In this document: positions 1 to 7,864 of the stretch, piece after piece
Numbering within the stretch: position 1 is the stretch's first letter
Layout: each line of letters begins with the position of its first letter
NCBI GenBank assembly: GCA_035647075.1
Contig: DASROF010000033.1
Coordinates: forward strand, 1 to 21,147
Source: Gp6-AA40 sp035647075
Lineage (GTDB): Bacteria > Acidobacteriota > Vicinamibacteria > Vicinamibacterales > UBA2999
Reading direction: 5' to 3'
DNA: 21,147 nucleotides
Notes under the pieces: generated by a model
Told to the model about the DNA's origin: nothing
Seen by the model: only the letters and a program-made list of their open reading frames with translations
Databases searched by the model: none
Position numbers and translations under genes: made by a program

Positions 1-1128
1 GCTTCCGATGCGGGGCGTGGACAAGGTCGCGGGCAGAGTGCCGGAATTCCTGGCGCCCCGAACGTCGGCGGCGGAGGGCTTGGCCGCGCGATGGTGGGAT
101 ATGCAGTGTCCGGCGACGGCCAATTGCGAGTCGTTGGCCTCCAGTCCGGGAAAGATCTGCAAAAGCCGGCGCCGTTCCTCCCACCGAATTCGCAATGGTC
201 AAATCCCGTTGCGGTCGGCACGATGATGTACGCCGCCACATTCGGAAACTGCGCCGGTGCGGCGAACGGGGTGTACGCGATCGATCTCGACAGTCCAGAC
301 AAGCCCGTTGTGTCCTACCGTACGAATGGCGGCAGTATCGTCGGCGCCGTCGCCTTCTCCTCTGATGGCAACACACTGCTCGCAGCGATCGGTCCAGGCA
401 GCGTCACAGGAGACGGGAAGGCCAATGCGATCGTCGCCCTCGATCCGCGAACACTGCAGCTGAAAGACTGGTTCGCTCAACCGACAACTGAATTCGTGAC
501 AGGCCCCATGGCGTTCCGCTACGGGACAAAGGACGTTGTCGCCGTTGCGACGAAGGACGGTCGCGTGGTGCTCCTGGATTCGGCCTCGCTGGGAGGAGCG
601 AATCACGGGACGGCGCTGGCGATGTCGCGTCCGATTGTTGCGAATGGCGGCTCGATCTCAGCGGCAGCCCTGTCGACCTGGGCGCGCGCGACGACTGCAG
701 CCGGAACGCAGTCCGAGGAGCGATGGATTCTCGTTCCGATGTCGGGAAAGCCATCCGCGGCTCGCGCGACAAACGGGGCCGTTCGCAACGGCGCCGTGGT
801 CGCCCTCCGCCTTACCGAGGCGAAGGGCGCGCTGTCGCTCGAGCCTGAGTGGACGTCGATCGATGTGACCGGATCCGCAACGCCAATCATCGTCAACGGC
901 GTTGTCTTCGCGCTCTCCACCGGTCGGTCGAGCGCAGCGGCCGGAACGGGATCACCTGCGGTGCTGTATGCGTATGACGGCGTCTCAGGCAGGCCGCTCT
1001 GGAACAGCGGCAAGTCGATGACGACGTCGGCTGCGCCCGACAGCTACTGGAGCGGCTTGAGCCAGGTCTACGTCGGCACCGATGACGGAACGGTTTACGC
1101 GTTCGGTTTCCCCGACGAGCGGCGGTAG
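1..1128 (+). CDS. PQQ-like beta-propeller repeat protein (5' partial)
   Basis: The reading frame is open from the first base, so the gene starts before the window and only the C-terminal 375 or so residues are present. They begin with a Gly/Arg/Gln-rich linker, followed by repeating blades of the outer-membrane-assembly/PQQ-quinoprotein type: segments such as GVYAIDLDS, IVALDPRTLQL, VVLLDSASL, VLYAYDGVSGRPLWNS and finally YVGTDDGTVYAFGFP. Such WD-like/PQQ-like propellers in soil bacteria are usually exported and act as binding scaffolds or as quinoprotein dehydrogenase domains. No Cys-rich or haem c motif (CxxCH) is seen in the visible part, so enzymatic activity cannot be claimed. An internal ATG at base 91 is a poor start because the upstream codons are in frame and linker-like. 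The next gene follows after 47 nt on the same strand. Confidence 0.8.
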   Translation, partial: ASDAGRGQGRGQSAGIPGAPNVGGGGLGRAMVGYAVSGDGQLRVVGLQSGKDLQKPAPFLPPNSQWSNPVAVGTMMYAATFGNCAGAANGVYAIDLDSPDKPVVSYRTNGGSIVGAVAFSSDGNTLLAAIGPGSVTGDGKANAIVALDPRTLQLKDWFAQPTTEFVTGPMAFRYGTKDVVAVATKDGRVVLLDSASLGGANHGTALAMSRPIVANGGSISAAALSTWARATTAAGTQSEERWILVPMSGKPSAARATNGAVRNGAVVALRLTEAKGALSLEPEWTSIDVTGSATPIIVNGVVFALSTGRSSAAAGTGSPAVLYAYDGVSGRPLWNSGKSMTTSAAPDSYWSGLSQVYVGTDDGTVYAFGFPDERR

Positions 1129-1175
1129 AACAGACCGACCAGAACTTTGGTAGAGTCCAACCCAGGGGTAATCCG

Positions 1176-2093
1176 ATGCGTACGTTCGCAGGCCTCGCGG
1201 CGAGCGCCGCGTTATCGATTGCCGCAGCCGTCATGCTGACGGCGCACCTCACCGCTCAATCAGCATCGACTGCATTGCAGGACGGCCAGACGATCGCCCT
1301 CTGGCAGGGCGCTGCGCCGGGAGCACTTGGGACCGCCGACTCGGACATTCCGGCGATCACGGTCTATCTCCCTCGTACGATGTCCGCGAATACGCCGGCG
1401 GTGATTGTGTGTCCGGGCGGCGGGTATGCCAACCTGGCCGCGAACCACGAGGGTCGGCAAGTCGCGAACTACCTCAACTCGCTTGGCATCGCCGCGTTTG
1501 TGCTGCGCTACCGACTGGGTCCCCGTTATCACCACCCGATCGAGCTCGGAGACGCGCAACGGGCGATCCGGATGTTGCGGGCGCGTGCAGGCGACTGGCG
1601 CCTGGATGCCGGCCGCATCGGCATCATGGGTTTCTCCGCGGGGGGGCACCTCGCGATGAGCGCGAGCACGCACTTCGATGCGGAGAAGGCAGATGCAGCA
1701 GACGCGACGGACCACGCCAGCAGTAGACCTGACTTCGCGATCCTCGGATATCCGGTGATCTCATTGACCGAATCGTGGACGCATCAGGGGTCCAGAACAA
1801 ATCTGCTGGGCGACCAGCCGGACCCAGCGCTGGCCAGGAGTCTGTCGGGCGAGAACGCGGTCTCCAAGGACACACCACCGACGTTCATCTTCCACACGGA
1901 TGCGGACACCGCCGTGCCCGCGGAAAACAGCGTGCACTACTATCTCGCGTTGCGGAAGGCGGGCGTGCCGGCGGAGATGCATATCTTCGAGAAGGGGCCG
2001 CACGGCGTCGGGTTGGCGAACAACGACGCGGCGTTATCAGAATGGTCGAAGCTGATGGCCAATTGGCTTCGAATCCGTGGCGTCATCAGGTAG
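1176..2093 (+). CDS. exported alpha/beta hydrolase, acetyl-xylan-esterase/BD-FAE-like
   Basis: This 305-residue protein has an N-terminal hydrophobic signal peptide (about residues 1-28, ending TAHLTAQSA), so it probably acts in the periplasm or outside the cell. Visible alpha/beta-hydrolase features are the oxyanion-hole segment CPGGGYANLA (79-88), the nucleophile elbow GFSAGGH with Ser154, the acid region HTDADTAVP with Asp244 (or Asp242), and GPHG with His276. This combination is typical of the acetyl-esterase/BD-FAE group, which removes acetyl or feruloyl groups from plant polysaccharides. The exact substrate is inference. The start ATG has AGGGG about 7 nt upstream. It lies 47 nt after the beta-propeller gene on the same strand, so the two may be co-transcribed. 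Confidence 0.85.
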   Translation: MRTFAGLAASAALSIAAAVMLTAHLTAQSASTALQDGQTIALWQGAAPGALGTADSDIPAITVYLPRTMSANTPAVIVCPGGGYANLAANHEGRQVANYLNSLGIAAFVLRYRLGPRYHHPIELGDAQRAIRMLRARAGDWRLDAGRIGIMGFSAGGHLAMSASTHFDAEKADAADATDHASSRPDFAILGYPVISLTESWTHQGSRTNLLGDQPDPALARSLSGENAVSKDTPPTFIFHTDADTAVPAENSVHYYLALRKAGVPAEMHIFEKGPHGVGLANNDAALSEWSKLMANWLRIRGVIR

Positions 2094-2232
2094 CTAAGCG
2101 AGTGTAAAAGTTTTTTGTAATGGGTAAGTGCATCAGACAACCACAACTCTTCTCCGTTCTCGGTTCCTGTTCAAGTTCCATTCGATGGCCTGGTCCTGCC
2201 TGATCTAATTAGCGCCGATCGGTCACCTGATT

Positions 2233-2619
2233 CTACGGTTTGACCTGCGAGATCAGCGACAGAATGCCGCCGCCGGGGTCATCGAAGAAGGTCAGCCACT
2301 CTTCGGTGCCGTCCGGATGCTTGTAGATCATGTGAGGTGCGCCTGTGAACACGACGCCCCTGCGCGTCAGCTCTTCCTGCGCGGCGTGTATATCGGGGAC
2401 CTTGAAGTAGAGAACCGAATCGTTGTGAAGGTCGGGCACGTCGATGATCGAGCGATCCTCGACCATCAACCGGACGCCGCCGCAATCGAAGAACGCCAGC
2501 TTTCCGGCCGTGAAGAGGTGCCGCAATCCGAGGACGTCGCGATAGAAACGCTCGGCTTCCGCCAGGTTCTTCACACTCCGGGCGATCTGTCCGATTTGAC
2601 CAAGCTGTAGATCAGGCAT
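2233..2619 (-). CDS. VOC (glyoxalase/bleomycin-resistance fold) family protein
   Basis: This 128-residue protein is the size of one vicinal-oxygen-chelate monomer. It contains paired beta-alpha-beta-beta-beta modules: IGQIARSVKNLAEAERFYRD with VLGL (about 9-32), FDCGGVRLMVED (about 44-55), LYFKVPDIHAAQEEL (about 70-84) and the closing DDPGGGILSLIS. Members are glyoxalases, dioxygenases or antibiotic-binding proteins. By motif alignment, the four usual metal-ligand positions are Gln11, a non-acidic residue in VRLMV, Val in SVLYF and Ser in ILSL. Classical metal-dependent chemistry is therefore doubtful. AAGGAG lies 9 nt before the ATG. It lies 119 nt downstream of the TIGR03435 gene on the same strand. 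It is probably cytoplasmic, with no signal peptide. Confidence 0.85.
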   Translation of the reverse strand: MPDLQLGQIGQIARSVKNLAEAERFYRDVLGLRHLFTAGKLAFFDCGGVRLMVEDRSIIDVPDLHNDSVLYFKVPDIHAAQEELTRRGVVFTGAPHMIYKHPDGTEEWLTFFDDPGGGILSLISQVKP

Positions 2620-2738
2620 CCCACACTGCTCCTTCGATAGCGACGACTGCGGACTGTCCGCAGGAATGCCCAGCCCTTGCTATCCGAGCGCGTTCGGAAC
2701 TATTACGTGGGCTTCAGGCGATCAACGTGGCTATGAAT

Positions 2739-3581
2739 CTAGTCCGGTGTCGGCCGTTCCGCGTGATCAATCACCAACGATTCGATCTCCGTCTTTCCCG
2801 GTTGCAATCGAAGGCCAAGCTGATCACGAACCGCCGTCAGCAGTGAGGGCAGTTTCTCGTTGGCGCTGTCGACCGCCCAAAACAATTCCACATCGAACTC
2901 GCCGATCAGGCCGGTCCGATCAATTACCCGACGATTCAGGACATTCTGAAGCACGATCGCGAGGTTGCTGATCGGACGACCCCCGAGGTAATAGCGATTC
3001 GCGCCATCCCGAACGCCGGAACTCACCCCGCAGGCGATTGGCCCACCGGCAACAGCGGCCTGGGGCATGGCCATCTCCCCACGGGCCACGGCCGCCATGG
3101 TCGCTTTACAGTCCGCTTTTGCCGGACGAATCTGCGGCCCCAATCGTCGATCTGTTCTGGCAACGAGCAGTTCATACGCGTCGACAGTCCGCTTTTCGGT
3201 GTGGACCCTCATCTTGAATCGATCCGCAAGAAGCTGACGCAGCATGAGCCGGATGATCGGTTCCGGGACATCACGTCCGGCTCGCCCATCGACATCGAAC
3301 CGTTCCTCGAGAAGTTCCGTGGGACCGATGATCTGTCCCGGCTCCAATGAAAACTCTTCATACGCACGCCGGACCAGTGTGAGCAGCTGCGAGTTCCGGG
3401 CCTCGAAACGTCCACCTGGCAAGAATCTCCCAGGAACAATGAACGTCGATCCCTCAGCCTGTTCGCCTGGGCCTGCTTTCACGGAGGCCACCTCGAATGC
3501 CAACGGAGCAGGCGCTTGAGCCGACGCAATCGTTGCGCTGATCGAGAACACGACTGTGAGTTTCCCGATCATGTTTCTCAT
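2739..3581 (-). CDS. TIGR03435 family protein (soil-associated Acidobacteria family)
   Basis: This 280-residue exported protein has a signal peptide (about 1-21, cleavage near ASAQA). Family hallmarks are FEVASVKAGP just after the signal (29-38), LLADRFKMRVHTEKR in the middle, VIDRTGLIGEFDVELF near residues 217-232, LTAVRDQLGLRLQP, and the closing ESLVIDHAERPTPD. TIGR03435 proteins occur in many copies in acidobacterial genomes. Their molecular function is unknown, but genomic neighbours are often envelope or sensory genes. The first ATG has no clear Shine-Dalgarno. A second ATG three codons in is equally possible and leaves the signal peptide intact. The gene is a good taxonomic pointer rather than a clue to pathway. 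Confidence 0.9.
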   Translation of the reverse strand: MRNMIGKLTVVFSISATIASAQAPAPLAFEVASVKAGPGEQAEGSTFIVPGRFLPGGRFEARNSQLLTLVRRAYEEFSLEPGQIIGPTELLEERFDVDGRAGRDVPEPIIRLMLRQLLADRFKMRVHTEKRTVDAYELLVARTDRRLGPQIRPAKADCKATMAAVARGEMAMPQAAVAGGPIACGVSSGVRDGANRYYLGGRPISNLAIVLQNVLNRRVIDRTGLIGEFDVELFWAVDSANEKLPSLLTAVRDQLGLRLQPGKTEIESLVIDHAERPTPD

Positions 3582-3698
3582 CTCAACGACGAAAGGTCAG
3601 TTCGGCCCGATGGAGGAAGATATCGATTCGACATTCGTGACTACTGGGGATACACGCTCATCGACACGTCAGCCCCGGACTACGAGCGCTTTAAACCC

Positions 3699-4448
3699 TC
3701 ACAGCCGCGAGTGCAGCCACGCGATGAAATCCGCGTTACCGCTCTCGTCGGCGGCGCGAATCGGAGTCTTGTGATCCCATCCGAGCCAGTGCGGGTCGGC
3801 GCCGCGATCCAGAAGGTACTCCGCGGTCGAGCGATGTCCGCCGCGGCAGGCGTGCCAGAACGCGCGCGTGATTTCATCCCGCGAGGGCGGTGGCAGTGCA
3901 TCCCAGCGATCGCGCATGATGCCAGGCAGCCCTAACGCCGCTGCCTGCCACCACTCGACGCGGGCGCCCCGTTCGACCAACCGCCGTGCCGCGGCCCAGT
4001 TCGCGAAGACGACCGCATCGGAGAGTGGCCCACCGCCGGTGAACACCGCACCGGCGGCGTTGATGTCGGCGCCAGCGTCGAGCAGCGCGTCGATGGCGGC
4101 GACATCGTTGCTGCTGGCCGCCTGATGCAGAGGGGTCTCCATGCAGTTCGGATCCGTCGCGTGTGGCGGGTAATGGAGGTTCACGTCTGCGCCGGCCGCG
4201 GCGAGAGCGATGATCGTCTCCGCGACGTTCGGGAAGTGTCCCGGCCAGTCGACGGCGATGAAGACCGGAGTGCGCGGTCCGCCATCCTTTTTCGCAATCC
4301 ACGTGTGGACGATCTGCGGGTGCGCTTCGAGAAGGCGGCGGAGCGCCGCGACATCGCCGGTTTCGATGGCAAGGGTTACTGCCAGCGCGCGCGGATCATC
4401 TGCGCGCAGAGGAGTTGGATCGGTCATTGTGTTCGCGGACGGGTTCAA
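3699..4448 (-). CDS. ankyrin-repeat protein
   Basis: This 249-residue protein is built of ankyrin-type helix-turn-helix repeats. The clearest is ETPLHQAASSNDVAAIDALL with DAGADIN (104-130). Others cover VAALRRLLEAHP (33-44), VAETIIALAAAGADVN (75-90), AARRLVERGARV (153-164) and STAEYLLDRGADPHWLGWDHKTPIR (207-231). There is no signal peptide or membrane segment, so it probably acts in the cytoplasm as a protein-binding scaffold; its partner is unknown. The first ATG has AGGA about 14 nt upstream, which is long. A second in-frame ATG at codon 8 (base 4427) has no better site, so the start is uncertain by seven residues. The gene is divergent from the stress-protein gene at 4742. Confidence 0.85.
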   Translation of the reverse strand: MNPSANTMTDPTPLRADDPRALAVTLAIETGDVAALRRLLEAHPQIVHTWIAKKDGGPRTPVFIAVDWPGHFPNVAETIIALAAAGADVNLHYPPHATDPNCMETPLHQAASSNDVAAIDALLDAGADINAAGAVFTGGGPLSDAVVFANWAAARRLVERGARVEWWQAAALGLPGIMRDRWDALPPPSRDEITRAFWHACRGGHRSTAEYLLDRGADPHWLGWDHKTPIRAADESGNADFIAWLHSRL

Positions 4449-4741
4449 TTGTCGTTCGGGATTTCCTGGAAGCTCAACCGGCCTGATGCCGGATGGCTCC
4501 GTAGGCTATCCGGAGTCGGTGCTCCTGCGTCTGCTGGATTCAAAGAACGGCCCCCACGTGCAGCTCGCAGCGTTGGAAGACGGGTCAGGACGGGAACGAA
4601 CGATCCAACCATGAATGACGTCGAGCCGGAGGCCCATTGATCCCGCAAAGAAGCGCGAAAATCCGTTTTACGACGGCTGAGGTGAGTTGGCCGCCATCCT
4701 GAATACCGAAGGTGTGAGGCATTCACGCCAGGAGGCACGGG
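4449..4741. other. intergenic region between divergent genes
   Basis: This 293-base stretch separates the ankyrin gene (minus) from the stress-protein gene (plus) and must hold both promoters. I see no convincing coding frame, hairpin terminator or strong sigma-70 promoter pair in it. The only firm element is the ribosome binding site AGGAGG just before 4742. Confidence 0.5.
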
Positions 4742-5245
4742 ATGGCCAGCGAACTCGACCAGCTGTACAAGCACATCGATGACATCGAAATCGCGATGAT
4801 GACGACCCGTCGTCCGGACGGGCATCTGGAATCGCGGGCAATGGCCACGCAGGCGCGCGCGGCCGGGGCGGACCTGTGGTTCGTGACGTTAGAGGATACT
4901 CAGAAGCTGCGAGACCTCGGCGACGATCCGCACGTTAACCTCTCCTACTACAAGGATCGAACGCGCGAGTGGATCTCCGTCTCCGGGACGGCAGTTATCA
5001 CCCGCGACCGCGCGAAGATTCACGAGCTGTATAGGTCCGACTGGCGCGCGTGGTTTCCAAAGGGAGACGACCCGCGCCACGGGACGAACGACGACCCGCG
5101 CATGGTGCTGATTGGCGTCACGGTCCATGCGGCGGTGTTCCTCGAGGTGAACAAGCCACAGCCGGTCGTGTTGTTCGAAGTAGCCAAAGGGTGGTTAACC
5201 GGATCGACGCCGGAGCTCGGCACGTTGCATCACGTCGAGCGGTAG
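4742..5245 (+). CDS. pyridoxamine 5'-phosphate oxidase family protein (general stress protein 26-like)
   Basis: This 167-residue protein has the split-barrel flavin-binding fold of the PNPOx-like general stress proteins. Recognisable segments are IAMMTTRRPDGHLESRAMATQ (about 17-37), DLWFVTLEDTQKLRDLGDDPHVNLSYYK (44-71), the strand WISVSGTAVITRD and the tail LFEVAKGWLTGSTPELG. Related proteins bind FMN or FAD, or sometimes haem or F420; the cofactor here cannot be told from sequence. AGGAGG sits about 7 nt before the ATG, a strong ribosome site. It is followed after 26 nt by the AAA ATPase gene, so the two very likely form an operon. No signal peptide is present, so the location is cytoplasmic. 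Confidence 0.88.
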   Translation: MASELDQLYKHIDDIEIAMMTTRRPDGHLESRAMATQARAAGADLWFVTLEDTQKLRDLGDDPHVNLSYYKDRTREWISVSGTAVITRDRAKIHELYRSDWRAWFPKGDDPRHGTNDDPRMVLIGVTVHAAVFLEVNKPQPVVLFEVAKGWLTGSTPELGTLHHVER

Positions 5246-5271
5246 AGGTGTCTCCTTAGGAGGGTGACAGC

Positions 5272-6273
5272 ATGGCCGCCGCGCCCTTCGCCCGTCTCTT
5301 TGGCATCGCCGGTCGCCGCGCCGTCGAATCGGTCGTCCCACGCCGCACGTTCGACGATGTCGTCCTGCCACCGGCGACACGACGAGCGCTCGACCTGGCA
5401 CTCTCGCAGGTGACGCAGCACGACCTCATCTTCAACCGCTGGGGCCTTGCGGAGCGGCATCCCACCGGCACCGCGCTCGCGTTCAATTTCGCTGGACCGC
5501 CTGGCACGGGCAAGACCATCTGCGCTGAAGCCATAGCGCAGTCGCTGGGACTCCGTCTGCTGGTGGTCCGCTACGCCGAGCTCGAATCACTGTGGATGGG
5601 TGAGACACCGAAGAACGTGGCCGCCATCTTCCGCGCCGCTCGCGAGGAGGGCGCGGTGCTGTTGTTTGATGAGGCAGACGCGATCGCCACGCGTCGATCG
5701 ACCGTCATCGATCACGGTTTCCAGCGGGAATCAAACACTGTCGTCAGTGTGCTCCTGCAGGAATTAGAGCGATTCAATGGCGTCGTCATCTTTGCCACGA
5801 ACCTGGCTGAGAATTTCGATCCGGCGTTCGAGCGTCGCATTCGCACCCACGTCCTGTTCGAGATGCCCGGTGCAGTGGAACGCGAGCAGATCTGGCGCGT
5901 CCAGATGCATCCGTCACGCACGCCGCTCGCCGGCGATGTGGATTTTCGATCGCTGGCGGCGGACTACGCGGTGAGCGGCGGCGATATCAGGAACGCAGTG
6001 CTGAAAGCGGCGCTGGCCGCGGCGGCAGAACCGGGACCCGACTCCGCCAAGCGAATCCACCAGCGGCACCTGCAAGCCGGCATCGCCGACGTTGTGGCTG
6101 CCCGGCGCGTGATGCGGCAGTCGATCTTTGCCGGGAATGAGCCGGCCACGACGCTGGCGAAATTCATCGGCGACCGGCCATCAGCATCGCGTCTTGTGAT
6201 CTCGACGCTCGCGTGCGCAGGCGCGGCGCTTGTGGTCGCATTGCTGGCGCTTGCCGTGGCGCTGATGAAGTAG
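5272..6273 (+). CDS. AAA family ATPase with C-terminal transmembrane anchor
   Basis: This 333-residue protein is a single AAA module. Walker A is GPPGTGKT (75-82) and Walker B is VLLFDEAD (129-136) with Asp133-Glu134. Sensor 1 is Asn177 in FATNLAENFD, arginine-finger candidates are Arg188-Arg189, and the sensor-2 motif SGGDIR spans 235-240. A pore-loop-like LWMGE (107-111) resembles the substrate-threading loop of katanin/Msp1/FtsH-type AAA proteins. After a short basic linker, residues about 308-332 form one strongly hydrophobic helix ending in Met-Lys, so the ATPase is predicted to be tail-anchored with its AAA domain in the cytoplasm. AGGAGG lies about 8 nt before the ATG. It is the second gene of a likely operon with the stress protein 26 nt upstream. 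Its substrate is unknown; a membrane-protein extraction or remodelling role is inference. Confidence 0.85.
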   Translation: MAAAPFARLFGIAGRRAVESVVPRRTFDDVVLPPATRRALDLALSQVTQHDLIFNRWGLAERHPTGTALAFNFAGPPGTGKTICAEAIAQSLGLRLLVVRYAELESLWMGETPKNVAAIFRAAREEGAVLLFDEADAIATRRSTVIDHGFQRESNTVVSVLLQELERFNGVVIFATNLAENFDPAFERRIRTHVLFEMPGAVEREQIWRVQMHPSRTPLAGDVDFRSLAADYAVSGGDIRNAVLKAALAAAAEPGPDSAKRIHQRHLQAGIADVVAARRVMRQSIFAGNEPATTLAKFIGDRPSASRLVISTLACAGAALVVALLALAVALMK

Positions 6274-6341
6274 TCGAGCGATAGATACCGTCCCCCCCCG
6301 AGGCATTGGGCCAGAAGAACGGCCACAAGGCTAACGCGAGT

Positions 6342-7826
6342 TTAGGCGCGAGCGAAGTCAATGAAGCCGCGTTCGGCGTCGGTGTGTACGAGCTTCACAC
6401 GTACCCGATCTCCTACGTCTAGACCGTTGGACCCCTCGACGACGCGACCCTCCACCGGCGTGCCGAGCGTACGCACCCAGGTGCCCTTGTCTGCAGCGCC
6501 AGTGACGATCGCATCGAAACGTTCGCCGATCCGGGACTCGAGCAGCATCGCCGCCGCCGACTTGCGCACCTGGCGCTCCACCTTCGCGGCATTGTCTTCC
6601 TGCGTGGTGCAGTGTCCGGCGAGCAGGCCGAGTTCCTCGTCGCGGTACGGCGGCTCACTCCCGCCGATGGCGGCCTTGAGCAGTCGCTGCGTGATGAGAT
6701 CGGGAAACCGCCGGTTGGGCGCGGTCGAGTGCGTGTAGTGGTCCGCGGCAAGGCCGAAGTGCCCGGGAATCGTCCCGCCCGGGCGCTCCACCGCATATTC
6801 GCCGGACCCGAGCATCTTGACGATCGACAGCGACAGGTCCGGAAAGTGGGTCGGGTCCTGCGCGCGTCGTTCTTCGAGGAACGCCTCGAGGGCGGCGGCG
6901 TCCGGCGCGTCCGGCAAGCGCGCACCAACACCTGCGGCGAGCTCGACGATGCGGTTCCAGCGCTCGGGCGCTTTGAGCACGCGGCGGATCGACGCGAAGC
7001 CGCGCTCCTCGAGGAACCGGGCACTCGACTCGTTCGCCCCAATCATGAAGTCCTCGATCAGCTCTTTGGCGCGGTTCTTCTCGTCGGCGCGCAGACCGGT
7101 GAGGTGATCCCCGTCGAAGATCGCCTGCGTCTGAATCGTGTCCAACGTCAGCGCGCCGCGCTGATGCCTTAGCCCGCGCATGGCACGGGCCGCGCGGTCC
7201 TGCACGCGCAGCTGTTCGTCGAGACCGGGCGTCGACGCCACGCTCGCGGGTATCGGCCCTCCGCCAGCGAGCCACGCGCCGACCTCGTTGTAGGTCAGGC
7301 GCGCGCGGTTCCGCACGCTCGCGCGATAGATCTCGGCCCCGGCCACCGTGCCGTCCTCGTCCACCGCCATGTCCACGACGACCGCCAGACGATCCTCACT
7401 CTGCACGAGCGACGTCAGATCGGTCGAAAACCGCTGCGGCAGCATCGGAAAGATCTGGGCGGCGGTGTAGACCGACGTCGTGTTGACGCGGGCGTGCTCG
7501 TCGACGGGCGAGTCGGCCGGCACGTTCGCGTCCACGTCGGCAATCGCGACGAGAATCCGCACCTGTCCGTCACGCGATGGGACGGACACCGAGAGCTGAT
7601 CGAGGTCGCGCGAGTCGTCATTGTCGATTGAGCACCAGAGCAGATCGCGGTGGTCGCGCATCGTTCGGTCGATCGAGTCTCCGTTGGCGCGCGCCTCGCG
7701 CGCCTGAGCCTGCGCCCCGGCCGAGAAGTCGGGTTGGAGGCCGTAGTGTTCCATCGCGCGGCGGGCGATCACTTCGAGGCGGCTGCGATGCGAGGCTGAA
7801 CCTGAGCTGGTGGGCGACGAAGGCAT
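6342..7826 (-). CDS. RNB-domain exoribonuclease (RNase II/R family, short form)
   Basis: This 494-residue protein carries an RNB catalytic domain: the acidic motif SIDNDDSRDLDQL (66-78), IADVDANVP (95-103), FPMLPQRFSTDLTSL (126-140), and HYTHSTAPNRRFPDLITQRL (363-382), which binds the RNA 3' end. Residues about 432-492 form an S1-like RNA-binding tail. RNase II/R enzymes degrade RNA 3' to 5' in the cytoplasm. Two differences from the E. coli enzymes stand out. There are no N-terminal cold-shock domains, only about 60 residues before the catalytic motif. The last of the four active-site aspartates (position of Asp281 in RNase R) is Gln77, while Asp68, Asp74 and Asp76 are kept. No clear Shine-Dalgarno precedes the ATG. 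The gene 38 nt upstream is co-directional. Confidence 0.88.
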   Translation of the reverse strand: MPSSPTSSGSASHRSRLEVIARRAMEHYGLQPDFSAGAQAQAREARANGDSIDRTMRDHRDLLWCSIDNDDSRDLDQLSVSVPSRDGQVRILVAIADVDANVPADSPVDEHARVNTTSVYTAAQIFPMLPQRFSTDLTSLVQSEDRLAVVVDMAVDEDGTVAGAEIYRASVRNRARLTYNEVGAWLAGGGPIPASVASTPGLDEQLRVQDRAARAMRGLRHQRGALTLDTIQTQAIFDGDHLTGLRADEKNRAKELIEDFMIGANESSARFLEERGFASIRRVLKAPERWNRIVELAAGVGARLPDAPDAAALEAFLEERRAQDPTHFPDLSLSIVKMLGSGEYAVERPGGTIPGHFGLAADHYTHSTAPNRRFPDLITQRLLKAAIGGSEPPYRDEELGLLAGHCTTQEDNAAKVERQVRKSAAAMLLESRIGERFDAIVTGAADKGTWVRTLGTPVEGRVVEGSNGLDVGDRVRVKLVHTDAERGFIDFARA

Positions 7827-7864
7827 GAGGCCCAGTATCCCGCGAAGACGGGTCTGGCGCCCCG

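Noticed and set aside
2094..2130. T-run after the alpha/beta hydrolase stop as a terminator
   Set aside because: Six T follow AAAAG, but no stable hairpin precedes them.
3516..3935. Plus-strand frame spanning the gap between the TIGR03435 and ankyrin genes
   Set aside because: Most of it overlaps those two genes in antisense. The unshared part (about 117 bases) has no ribosome site or motif.
6274..6341. Hairpin and eight-C run between the convergent AAA ATPase and RNase genes
   Set aside because: The only stem is about four base pairs (GGCC) with no T-run. The C-run (6292-6299) is a simple homopolymer outside any gene.
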